Of a DNA stretch of 64,000 nt, positions 24,480-35,760 are shown piece by piece. The translations under genes were made by a program, and so were the position numbers. This DNA is from Apostichopus japonicus (Eukaryota; Echinodermata; Holothuroidea; Aspidochirotida; Stichopodidae), in the NCBI RefSeq assembly GCF_037975245.1, contig NC_092562.1, positions 7,915,001 to 7,979,000 of the forward strand, in the 5' to 3' direction. The notes under the pieces were generated by a model. The model ran no database searches and had not been told where the DNA came from. It was given only the letters and a program-made list of their open reading frames with translations. Position 1 is the stretch's first letter; each line of letters starts with the position of its first letter.

Positions 24480-24860
24480 GGAGATAAGGTAAACTATAAA
24501 TCAAGGTTCCACAATTTGATCTCTGGTGACTCCAAATGACATTTTACCTCAACAAAAAACTATCTATAGGCTTCTTATATTATAAAGCGTCACAACTACA
24601 CACTTTTCTCACAATTTTACCCCTGGTGACTCCATATGAACTTTGACCTCCACCATAAACAATAGGCTTCAATGTGGTTTTCCTTCACAGGAAAGGTGAC
24701 ATTGGTCCAAGCTTTCCTTTTTGAGATATCATGGTTTTCACAATGTGGTACTTTTACACACGAAATATGAGATTGGTCCAAACTTTGACTTCTTGAGATA
24801 TCATGTTCACAAGCTCAAGGTGTTACACACACACACACCCATCTGTCTGCATGACTACAT
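24480..24860 (+). repeat. Dispersed tgacc/gagatatcatg repeat cluster
   Basis: Repeated phrases: (t)ttga/ttacc(c)tctggtgactcca.atga, gaccgcc-like tgacctcca, and two copies of attggtccaa.cttt..ttttgagatatcatg (about 24705 and 24770). It ends in a short (ca)n. It belongs to the same dispersed family seen in the CPLANE1 introns. Confidence 0.5.
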
Positions 24861-25479
24861 AGGTTAAGATTATCATCGAAACCAATAATGGTGGCCCTTG
24901 GCCCAAATCTGGCTGCCAAATGGTATCAATCCAACAAACAACAGCCTACAGTCTTGCACTAAAGGGTATGCTGACCCTTCACGCCTTAGGATTGAGAATC
25001 CTACGGTGTACTGGCCTACACTTCGCGTCAATGCTCAATCTACAGTACTGTAGGTATAGTGAGATTAATTCTTTTTGATCCTTGCTCCAACTAATATGTC
25101 TGTATGGCCATCATATAAAACTACTTGAAAATCTGTATAGCACCCTTTAGATTTGACAGAACCTTGGATGTTTTCTTCCATGGGCTAAGAAGTCCAGGGT
25201 CATAAGGGGAAGTTATACCAGACCTTTTGGAATAATAAACCAAGTCAGAATATGGACACACAAACCAAATGAACTTCACCAAACTGATACACCCTCAGCC
25301 CTGGTTTCCATACATTGGGATTGTTAACCCATCAGGTTGCTCGACATAAGAAAGGAGAAGGCACTTGCTGTTCCAGAACGGAAGTTGCAAGCCACTCAAA
25401 GAATCCATGTATTGCAGATATCAAATGTTTGAATAATCCATGATATTGTGTAGACCTCATTTAGCTTGTAAGGAAAGAA

Positions 25480-26790
25480 TTTATAAGAAAGGGTCTTTTT
25501 CTTGACTTTTCAAATGCATAATACTATCTTGCCAAATCAATTAATGAAGGATCTTTTACGATTTATCAAAGAAACATGGCTTATTCATTGGCTGACGCAA
25601 TTTCTTCAAGGATGGTCCAGACAAGGTTAAGTTGGATAAAGGGTTATCAGAAATATCGGAATAAAGGTTGGTGTGCCTTGGGGGGGGGGGGGGGTCCATT
25701 ATCTGCTATATTATTTACTATATATACTTATGAAATTAGGTCAAACTCACACATTTCTGTTACAAAATGTGCTGATGATACTGCTGTATCATGCATAATT
25801 CCTAAGAGCTCCGTTGAAACTGACCAATGAAATTATCAGTGTTCTATAAATGACATAGTTCAAACACGTGACCGCAAGGCTTTATTGCATAACCCCCCAT
25901 TAATAAAGGAAATTTGTTTTTGAAAATAATGCCATAAAACATGAAGGTCTCATTCTATGAAGATCGCAACGTATTATTATTGAGGGATCTGAGGTGGCTA
26001 GAAACTCCAAAACTCAGTACTGGGTGTATACAGCGATGACAGTTTGACCTTTTCTTGCAATGTATCAAGGTATTAAAAAAAACTATATTACATCTAGTGT
26101 GGCTTACGTTGTCTTTCTATAACCAAAATGCTAAGGAAAATGTTTTCCATATTATTATTCTACCCTGGCACATGTGATCTATACAGTGCCTGTCTGGTAC
26201 CATTTTATAGTACAAAAAAGCAAAGAAAGAAGAATAAAATTTCTTAAATACACATCAGCTATATTAATTTAGATTACTATATACTTTCAGAAAAAGTAAA
26301 TGCTGCTGCAAGAACTGAGTTTACAAGAATGGCAAATAAGATTTACAGTGATCAGAATCACACTTTGTATACTGTACTAAAAAGTCTCCTTCACAAATCA
26401 AGCAGAAACCTAAGAAATCACCACAAAATACTGAACATACGGTAAGTTTACAGAAACTCATTTATTTACCGTGCTGCTTATATATTCCATCCAATCACTT
26501 AGAATGTTTGTTGTAGTCTGTTTGTTATATCCTTTTATGAATAAACTTTTGTATGTGTAGATGTATTTTATATGATAACCTATCATCTTAACATATTTTT
26601 TCCCTTTTAAATTAGTTATTCTTGGACTGTTTATTGTAGTCTGTATGTTATATTGTGTATTTGATATGATATCCTAGGTATCATCTTAAAAAAAAAAATC
26701 ACCTTTTATATTAGTTATTCTTCTTGTTGAGGTATTATATGACTCCTCTTTTAAATTTTATATGTATACTGGAAGGAAATAAAAAGAAGG
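25480..26790 (+). mobile_element. Decayed non-LTR retrotransposon: RT palm to C-terminus
   Basis: Stretches in shifting frames read as a reverse transcriptase: FLDFSNA near 25500, GGPLSAILFTIYTYEI then KCADDTAVSCI (25680-25800; the YADD or FADD box has become CADD), PVWYHFIVQKSKERRIKFLK near 26190, and TRMANKIYSDQNHTLYTVL near 26320, then a RSLR-like basic run. The order palm, thumb, C-terminal basic region is that of LINE ORF2. Frameshifts, stops and a poly-G tract at 25680-25694 show it is dead or locally mis-sequenced. The 3' UTR runs to aaataaaaagaagg near 26790. Confidence 0.7.
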
Positions 26791-27129
26791 AACAACCTAC
26801 TACAGTACAACTTGGAAACACTTGAACAATGGCACAGTTGTTTTCTTCTTTAAATCTGAGGATTCACACGAGGTTGGGTTGGATATTATGAATGTGCCTG
26901 TGAGCTTAAGAAAAATTTCACATTCCGTTTAATGGGATAGTATAGTGGAAAAGCTTCCAAAATGTTTGAAGGATACTTAGAAACTATTGTCAGAGACATT
27001 TCACGTAATACACTCACTTGAAAATGAAGAATTGCACACAGTTTTCCGTAGTCTGTGTGCTTCATAAAAAAAATCTGACTTAACAGATTATGCCACTGGA
27101 ACTATCATTTTGGCAACTGCATGTGTTCA

Positions 27130-27610
27130 CAGTTCATCATATCCCTTGTCTATTTTATACATTATAGAAAATGGTAGGGGTTCTTTTAAAATAAATACAG
27201 TAGGACCAATATATCACCCTTTCAGCAGCCGGCTCTCATTGCCCTCCCTACCTCAACATCCCTCTATATGACACCATCCATGTCACCCAAGAAAGACAAA
27301 ACACTTATATCCGCCCATAACCCATACAAATTTTCTTGTCTATTTTATACATTGCAACAAAACATGGGCTTTCTTTTTCAAATTAATAAGACCAATATAC
27401 CACCCCTTTCAACAGCCGGCTCTCCTTGCCCTCTACACCACCTCCCTCATCATATCCAACCCCATCCATGCCACTCAAGAAAAACATACTAAAACACTAT
27501 GTTGATACTGTGTATAACCGATGCAAATTCCTTGTCTATTTTATACAGTATAGTAAACCGTGGATGTTCTATTTAAAATCAATAAGACCAATGTACCACC
27601 CCTTCGATTA
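27130..27610 (+). repeat. Tandem repeat, ~190-bp unit, about 2.5 copies
   Basis: The phrase cttgtctattttataca recurs near 27144, 27335 and 27530. Each copy is followed by ...aataagaccaatat.ccaccc and (first two) agccggctct.attgccct. Spacing is about 190-196 bases. Divergence between copies is moderate. Confidence 0.65.
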
Positions 27611-28494
27611 TTTTCTTCTATCCTAAGGTTATTCCACCTACCCCCCCCCCTCCTAATGTGACAGTGAACATTCAAGGTGTACCCTATGGCTACTACACAC
27701 AAAGTGACGAATACTAGTCTGTGACATGAAGAAACTTCAAAAGTTAGTTCTAGCAAAGTGACATATGTGTGACAAATGTGTGACAAATATCTAAAATTAA
27801 CTGAAAAATGACATGGCATACGACGAATATGTTCAAACTAAAATTACTACTTTGTAAAAAAAAGCAACAAATACGAGAACTCAAAGTTCTATTTGTTATA
27901 TTTAATATATTGACAACCTTCGGTACAAAAGATCTTTTCTTAATTACCATTAATACTAAAGTCAAAATGTGAAAATCTTTTAGAACCCATTTTCTCAAAA
28001 CTCACATTTTGAACATTTGTCACCTTGACAGAACGGGGACGAAGTGATCGAGTTGTGTATTAGTGACTTCTAGAGGTTGTGCACTGACCTAAATGGAGTG
28101 CGACCACTCCCACCACTCCCGATTTTGCAATTTCCCAAGATCAGGCCTCAAAAAATCCCAAGGACACTTTACTGTATGGATATCTAACAATATCTAGCGA
28201 TATCTAGGAATGTTCCCTAAACTGAAGGCAGATAGAGAATCGAAGCCTTCAGTGTGTAATGAACTTGAAACTGTGCGTCTTTCGAAATGAAAAGAATGTG
28301 GGGCATTGCACAATAAACAGATAAAAGTTATTTATTTCAGTCTCATTTCAATTATTTGAATTTGTAAAGCAAACAGCAGATATCGCATCATATCAGTGAG
28401 CATGAAAATGGCGTTCCAGGATAAACAGCCTCCAAACTGTCTATGTGTGGTGTTTGGCTTCGGAAATATCTGGTAGTTTTTCATTTTCTTCAAC

Positions 28495-29060
28495 AAAGTC
28501 TTATAGTAGCCGTTATAAGAGGTTTTAATATTTGTACACCAAAAAATTAACTGTCTGAATTTTCGAAAAATTCCCTGACCAACATTCTTCATCATACTTC
28601 CCTTTACTTGTGCAATTTTGACCGGTCTGTTAGGGGTTGAAGGAGGTTTTTCTATATTGGTTGTCCATAGATGAAATTTTGTGCAACATTATGGGTATGT
28701 TTTGAAGTGAATTTACAAGAAATGTGAATTTTCAAATTCTGAACAAATAATGGGCTTAAAACATTGAAAAGTGGGGCTGACGGGTATTGTGGGCCGTGAA
28801 ATAGAATCTCCTACAAAAGCAATGATCCACAGGAAATGTGATGAGGTCGGACATGATGTGTGACCGGTGAAAATCTTCAAAAAGGTTATCGATGAAAAAA
28901 AACTATTGGGAAATACTTGGTTCTCAGGCAAAAGTGTACATCTGGTTGGTCATTTTCAAGCCAGAGAAGTGCCATTTCCGGTGATTTAGGGGTTATCAAA
29001 ACCAGAAATTTTCTTGGACGCTGCGCACCAACCGATGGTGGCGCTCCGCTTAGATGGTTC
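28495..29060 (+). repeat. Dispersed repeat copy A (~560 bp)
   Basis: Nearly the same sequence as 33946-34512: ...ttatagtagccgttataaga, gggttgaaggaggtttttct, caaaagtgtacatctggttg, and the same 3' module ending gatggtggcgctccgctta. The last ~110 bases are the reverse complement of a module shared with the transposons at 39630 and 60280. Confidence 0.75.
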
Positions 29061-29289
29061 GCGCCACCCGGGTTAGAAAATCCTGGATACTCGCCTGCAT
29101 AGTAAACATGAATATTACCATCAGTTGAAGTTCATACATACAGTACTCTTCTCTCAATGATTAGGGTAGATGCAAGGATGCTGCCAGACCATTGTCATGA
29201 GACTATTAGCCAACCAAATCATCTATTTTCAGCTGGTAAGTCTCTTTAATTAATACAAATACTGTGGACTGTGTGATGGTTTGTGACTT

Positions 29290-29468
29290 TTATCCAAAAA
29301 GATATTGAGTCTGTAAAAATTGTTCAAATGCACTGACACATTGCAGCATTTCTTTGCAAATATACAGTAAGCCTGCTTTCAAATCTTCAGCATGTTGCAT
29401 GGCTCTCCCAGAAATCACAAGATGGCGAAGTAACTTATTTTTGTACAGCTGGTTGAGACAATTTTTAA
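29290..29468 (-). CDS. Possible terminal exon of an unidentified gene
   Basis: On the minus strand an acceptor-like tcctttgccag is followed by an open frame (VKNCLNQLYKNKLLRHLVIS then GRAMQHAEDLKAGLLYICKE, ending QTQYLFG and TAA). Helical, leucine-rich composition and a plausible acceptor support a real last exon. Against it: no upstream partner exon has been identified, though a donor-like CTCAG/GTAGGT lies at about 30872 on the same strand, and I recognise no family. Confidence 0.22.
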
Positions 29469-29469
29469 C

Positions 29470-31497
29470 TGGCAAAGGATTGCTAGAATTAGGAAACTCA
29501 GGTCAAAGATGTGTCTTATTGACACAGATATTTGGCTTATTAATTTGTATCATAAAGACAGGACAGCGCACTGTGACTGAACATTGCACAGTTGAAAATA
29601 GACAGGGCTAGTTGGAAAAATACCTCATATCATTTGCGGGAGGGAAATCTTTTTTACTATATGTCATATGTTTAATTATATGTTTACTTTGAATCTACAT
29701 GCTTTTAAGGCCTGTAAGAAAACTACTGGCATACATATAATGCTAGTGATGTAATTTTACTTTTGGCAGGGAAAATTTAGCAGTCCCTCGTTTATCATCT
29801 TACAATGGTGCTTATCATGTTTGCACAATGTGCTGGTGATTACAAAGGCAAAAACAAACCTACATTATGAAATGCTTCCCAAAGGTATTGAGAGTGGTAT
29901 TGAAAAACTTAACATGCATAGACTCCAGATGTGTGACCTGATTAATTCACTTTGGCTTCATTTGTGAGTACATTGTTTCTGTATGCTGCTGTGTTGGACA
30001 AATCTAACCGTAGTAGTGGCATGGACACTGCAAAGTTCGGACACCTAAGCCTTAAAACATCCCAAAACAATAACTTCCTTTTATTGACAAATATTTAAGT
30101 ACTTGCTTGCACACCGGTCATTTTTGAGAGAAAATAACTGTAGCTTCATATTGTTTCGTGAAATTGGCTCTTGCCTTAGGTTGTCATGGTGAAATACTGT
30201 ATTTCTTAGGGGTGTCCGAACTTTGCAGTGTTCCGAACTTCCCAATACTGACTATACTTACCGACTTTGCGATCGGCATCAGTCACTGCCAACTTTGCCT
30301 ATATACACTATTCCCCAATTTGTGACTGGTTTGATATTCCTGCAATACTAGAGATGAACATAAAGACATCTACCTAGTTAGTCATCTAGCCAATGTTCCT
30401 TGTTAGGGCTAGTCTAATCATATGCATACTTCATGAAATACCTGTTGCCATCACAGCCTAACTAGTTATAGGCCTGCATGGACTTACAACAAGTTACATT
30501 AGGCAAATGGCAACGAAAATTGCATGAAGAACTCCTTGCGTAGTCTTTCTACACTAAAAGAAGCCTGACACCGCAGTAAGTCTAGCCTAAATAATTAAGT
30601 TAACCCACTGTAGGGCTATTCAGCCTAGGCTAGGCCCTTTGCCTAGGCTATTATTGGTAACTAAGCCTAGCCTGGTAATATACCAAAAGTGTTTATACTT
30701 TAACGAGTAACGTTATGCCAATGCGATAATAAGGTAGGCCTATGTTCAAGGGGCCTGATATAACGAATGAAGTTCTCTCTACTCCGATTATACATCAGAT
30801 GATTCAATCTAAACGGCTACCTAGTTCAGGAAATACCTTTCTACCAATGCTGATTCTAGCCTGACCTACCTGAGAATATTTCGCTGAGAAATAACTTGGA
30901 ACAACTTTCTTTTAAGTTCTAACGTTACGCAGTTAGGGTTGCTTTACCAATTTGCCCTTTCTTTTCCACGTGTATGTATTCACCCATATCGGAAGTATAT
31001 AGGAACGTGAACTTCTAACACAAAACGGCAGGGTAATCATTGACTAAAACGTTTTTGATTTTCTCACGAGACAGCAAAACTGCAGTGTGGTTTCGATGAT
31101 GCTACTTGAATACTCTTATATGAATGTGACACACTAGACTGAAGCGTATACAGCCAGGATGAACAACATACTTCAAAGTATTCCAGTAAAAAGCATTGGG
31201 ATATGACAAACAATATTCACATTGGCCGCTGATATCCGAAATGGACACTTTTCTTGTACTCAGCATACAGATTGATCTATAACAAAGACAACAGGCTTGT
31301 TCTCAGGCCTCGATCGAACAAATATTTTAAAAGTAGCCATGACACGAAAATTTCAACGTCGTCTTTTGGGGATCCATCTAAGCATGTTCTCTAGAACATA
31401 TATCAACCATTCTGCCAGTTAAAAACATGATTTTTCCCAGTCGAAAATTATTAATTTTCCCTCTTCGGGGCTTGAAAAGCTTGTTCGCCCGAAAAAT
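29470..31497. other. Intergenic, with AGGCCTA-rich tract
   Basis: No supported gene. 29880-30310 resembles 42060-42670. From about 30400 to 30760 the words cctaggct/aggccta recur (palindromic AGGCCT cores), as also at 38400-39300. Confidence 0.45.
29880..30310 (+). repeat. Diverged repeat, partner of 42060-42670
   Basis: Shared phrases in the same order: aacttaacatgcatagactc then gtgtgacctaatt (allowing changes), later tgttggac.aatctaaccgta, then accgactttgcgatc. The distances between blocks differ, so indels separate the copies. Nature unknown; possibly an old duplication or a transposon. Confidence 0.5.
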
Positions 31498-31538
31498 GTT
31501 CCTAATCTCATGACGTCATGTGACGTCATGTTAGGAAC
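31498..31538. promoter_or_regulatory. Imperfect palindrome with two CRE-like sites
   Basis: Two TGACGTCA octamers (31511-31518 and 31521-31528) lie inside an inverted repeat whose arms are gttcctaa and ttaggaac. TGACGTCA is the consensus CREB/ATF site. Whether it drives a gene is unknown; the candidate exon at 29290-29468 lies downstream on the minus strand. Confidence 0.4.
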
Positions 31539-31671
31539 ACTATTTGCTCTCGCTGTTTCCTCCGAACATATATACACGTACGTACACATTCGACAAGTGT
31601 ACATACTACACACTAAGTCGATGACAAGTCAGTACGAAGTCAAATCTAAATTTCCGGTGGAATGGCAGATC

Positions 31672-32627
31672 CAGGCGCGGTTCGAGGGACATTTTTTTTT
31701 GGGGGGGGGGCTAATATGCCGTTGATGATGTTTAAAGATAATCATCATCGTGCAACAAGCCAGTGGCGTAACGATGAGCCTGGGGGCCCGGGCTCCTGGC
31801 CCATAGGGTCCCCCTATTAGTTCCAAGCAAGGGCGTCCGCAGAAATGTTCACAAGGGGGGGGGGGGGATCATCGGTTGGCGCGAAGCGTATACCACGGAT
31901 TTGTTTTGCCAAAAAATACTCCTAGATCGTCGGAAAAGACACTTCTCGGGCGTTTCAAGTTGCATTTTTGAGGTGCATCGTGAAACTTCGTTCATCTCTA
32001 GCTGCTTGTGTCACCCCCACCGATTCCGTGATGAGGAAGTCCTCTAAAAGGCACGTCTTAACTCTTCCTCTAGTGGGCTCATCTCGGATCTCAATACCAG
32101 CACCTTCAGCCATAACTTCCCAGGATTTCTTCAAAGCCCTCATATGATTTCATCATCTCTATGGCTGAAATTGTTGCTTCTGTCAACTTGGAGGCATTTG
32201 CCATTGTCAAAGTCTTATCTTGGAGTGTCAGTGAAAGAGAATTAGATTTCCCCTGCAAGTCGTATATGAGATTCAAAGTGAAAATAGCTTGGAACGATCT
32301 AGGCTGGATGAACAGACCAAACGCTTCAGCTGCTTCACATCTGTTATCAGATGTTTGATTGACACATCAGAGCACGAAAACTTACAACTTGCGAAAGCGG
32401 CGGATGTACTCCGGTAAATACATGACTCTCACTTAGTACGTCTAGTATTATATTTTGTATATAATGCTGTAAAACAACCCGTTGAACCAGATATAGTGCC
32501 ACGGAGAGTTTTTATAGCTACTAAATTATATATATTGTGTGGATTTTTTTTTGGGAGGGGGCTAGAATTAATTTTGGGAGGGCCATAGCCCCCTAGCCCC
32601 CCCCCCCCCCCCGTAGAACCGCGCCTG
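31672..32627. mobile_element. DNA transposon remnant, 8-bp TSD, 12-bp TIRs
   Basis: Starts caggcgcggttc and ends with its reverse complement gaaccgcgcctg. It is flanked on both sides by GGCAGATC (31664-31671 and 32628-32635), an exact 8-bp duplication of hAT/P type. The 956-bp body contains poly-G/C tracts and other repeat edges (cagtggcgtaacgat at 31762; gggcgtccgcagaaat near 31829) and a copy of the shared module at 31860-31960, so it is a composite. No transposase is recognised. Confidence 0.7.
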
Positions 32628-33124
32628 GGCAGATCTAGAACCAAATGCTGCAACCATAGAATCCTTACAACCCATATGTACAGTGTGTAGGTTATGTATT
32701 GAACTACCCCGGAACTGCTAATGAGAGTGAATCATACATGTACATGATGCTGCGTAGTACTTCTACTACTAGGCTTTGGTTGAATACTGAAAGTTTGGCT
32801 CGGGGATGTAAACTGCATTATGCAGTCATGTTAGGTAGGCATAGGCCGATATGTATCTTTTATACTCATTATGAGGCTAGTACTTAGGCCTGAAGCTTTG
32901 CAAATCAATTGTCTTAAACTGTAAAGAATGTTTCATGAAACATGGAAGGTATAAATTCACAACTAGTGTAACCATAACTGTACATTGTATCACTGCTTGT
33001 TATTGTGGACATCATGGACCCACATTAATACATTTGAACTTCCATAACAACAAAATTCAGGCAGTACAGATACATAGCCTACTGTCAACTGGTTCAATGG
33101 TGCTGGGGTTCCTAGCAAGACACG

Positions 33125-33600
33125 TCAGGGTTGCCCCCTCCCCCAATATTTTAGGTAGGGGATATAGTATCTAATATCCCCCCCCCCCAATATTTGGTGG
33201 CATAGTTTTTTTAGCATATTTTTTATGATATCGCTAGTAATATCAAAATAGAAAATGCTTAGATGCAACTTAAAAGGCCTGGGAAGTGCCATTTCCAGCG
33301 ATCTGGGAGGCATTTTCGGCCAACATTTTCTTTTGCGCTTCGCGCCAACTTATGGTGGCGCTACGCTTAGATAGCTTGCCTATACAAGCTTTGCCCCTCC
33401 CTTGGCAAATTCCTCGCAAGGCGCCTTTCTAACCGTGTCACAATTTGTTACTGTATATGACCGAAAGTACTTTTTACTTTTTTTTCGAAATGAATAGCTA
33501 GACGGACCGCATGTCCCCCCAATATTTTAGGTGGGGATATACGGTCGTATCTAATATCCCCCCCCCCAATATTTGGTGGCATAATTTTTGTGTGTGGCTA
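33125..33600 (+). repeat. Two copies of a C-rich ~85-bp segment around a shared module
   Basis: 33130-33215 and 33510-33595 share ccccaatattttaggt.ggga, tatctaatatcccccccc and caatatttggtggcat. The intervening bases include another copy of the ~110-bp module (33280-33370). Poly-C lengths may be unreliable. Confidence 0.6.
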
Positions 33601-33945
33601 TAAATAGAAAATAATGCGTGAGATTATTTATCCAAATCATATTTGGCGGTGGCTAAAACTTCATCCAACACATGCTGCATGAGGTAAATGACTCTTCGTC
33701 GTTTCTGTGACCTGTGACCGTATATATGTTGTTACTCATGATTAATATCATCTCTGTACATCTCTTGTGTATGAGTGTAAGTATACGGTACAATCATATA
33801 TTATGATCCACATCGATATGGGTTCACTGGGTTTTCCATTTGGCCTGTTTCCTACAAGATTTCTAACCGCATGCGGGGGGCCTGGGGGCGAAGGGGGAGA
33901 CCGCCCCCCTCTCGAGCATATCTTTTGTATTTTTTTTATGATATC

Positions 33946-34512
33946 GAAGTTTTATAGTAGCCATTATAAGAGGTTTTAGTATTTGTACACCAATAAATTA
34001 ACTGTGTCTGAATTTTCAAAAATTCCTTGACCAACATTCTTCATCATACTTCCCTCTACTCGTGCAATTTTGATTGGTCTGTTAGGGGTTGAAGGAGGTT
34101 TTTCTATATTGGTTGTCCATAGATGAAATTTTGTGCAACATTATGGGTATGTTTTGAAGTGAATTTACAAGAAATGTGAATTTTCAAATTCTGAACAAAT
34201 AATGGGCTTAAAACCTTGAAAAGTGGGGCTGACGGGTATTGTGGGGCGTTACGTAGAATAACCTACAAAAGCAATGATCCACAGGAGATGCGATGAGGTC
34301 GAACATGTTGTGTGACTGGTGACAATCTTGAAAAAGGTTATGAATGAAAAAAAACTATGGGGAAAAACTTGGTTCTCAGGCAAAAGTGTACATCTGGTTG
34401 GTCATTTTCAAGCACGAGAAGTGCCATTTCCGGTGATCTGGGGGGCTTTCAAAACCAGAAATTTTCTTGTACGCTGCGCACCAACCAATGGTGGCGCTCC
34501 GCTTTGATAGTA
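33946..34512 (+). repeat. Dispersed repeat copy B (~565 bp)
   Basis: Direct repeat of 28495-29060 with scattered substitutions and small indels. It ends with the same gtggcgctccgctt module. 5.4 kb separate the copies. Confidence 0.75.
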
Positions 34513-35524
34513 ATTCGCCTAATCCAAGCAAATGTCCCCCCCCCCCCTAATATTTGAAACAAGTCGCCGCCCCTGTTGCCAGTGGTCAGTACACTGGATT
34601 CCAGTTGCCAGGGGAAAACTCAATTGCATAGGAAACCTTTGTTCAGAAATCCCTCCAGAAACACCTTTTTTATTCTACGACAAATACTTGCTATTTGGGG
34701 ACCGTGACTAAAAATATACACGCGAAAACGCAAACTGCACCGGGCACTATAATACTTTTTAAGAAAAGTCACCCAGGAAGTTGCCTACAAGTTCAATTAT
34801 GTCTTGTTTAACTTAGTCGTGCACAGCAGCAGGGGCGTATCCAGGATTTTCCAATAGGGGGGGCGTCAGGCATGAATGATCGCCGTCCTGGGGGATGGGT
34901 CTAAGGGGAGGGGTGTATAATTTTTGCTTTCGAAGAAGGGCTGAAATGCAAAATGGTGTCATATGCATGGGCGGCGATCCGTACTTCCGAGTGGGGGGGG
35001 GGGGGATATGACCTTGTTGACTATCAGAGCCGTATATAGAGAGAGTTTGGCCAACTGGCGATTTGTGACGTCACACGCAAGCCATGGGCATCAAAATAGG
35101 TCCAGTTGTCGTTACCAGTTGCGCGAAACACGAAAAACACCACACACAATATATAGCAGCTTTGCACACTGTGCTCGTTGCGAACAAACGAAGCGACTTA
35201 GAATGTCAGATTTTGACAGGCATACGAGGAACAAAATGGATATCAGGTATTGAATTAGAGTATGCGTTAGTTAATGACATTTACGTTTATCTTCACACCT
35301 GAAATGCATAGAAAACTAGCTGAAAACCTGTCATTACACTTGTTTTATTTTACGCCTCATACTACTAGTCCTACTTTAGTCATACAAACGAAAAGCACAC
35401 ATCACAGTCCTGGCTAGGCTAGATTACAGACGCACAACTATAGCATCAGGCCTACATTACTAGATCCTTCAATTAAATAGAGTAGGCCTACACATAAAAT
35501 GACAATTTATGCTTCACTGATCTT

Positions 35525-35760
35525 TTCAGGTTTGCCAAAAGTAGTTGTACCAGAGATCATTGTATTAAACTCCAGAAGTTACATAGTAGGATTAATATTC
35601 GGCATAACTTTTTCTCTAAAGTCTAATACAACTTACACAAGGGTTGTGAATGAATGGAATGGTTTGCCTTAGAAGGTTGAATTGCAAGTAATGTGAATGG
35701 GTTTAAGAATACTTTGGATGAGTACATTAAGCATTGTAATTGGGTATGACATTTGATGTC
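35525..35760 (+). mobile_element. LINE RT C-terminal fragment inside the nested transposon
   Basis: RFAKSSCTRDHCIKLQKLHS then RINIRHNFFSK, and after a frameshift TRVVNEWNGLP. This is the classic CR1/Jockey end pattern (RGH..KL.K...R.DIR..FFS.RVVN.WN.LP). It is decayed, with at least one frameshift and an in-frame stop after NGLP. Confidence 0.65.
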
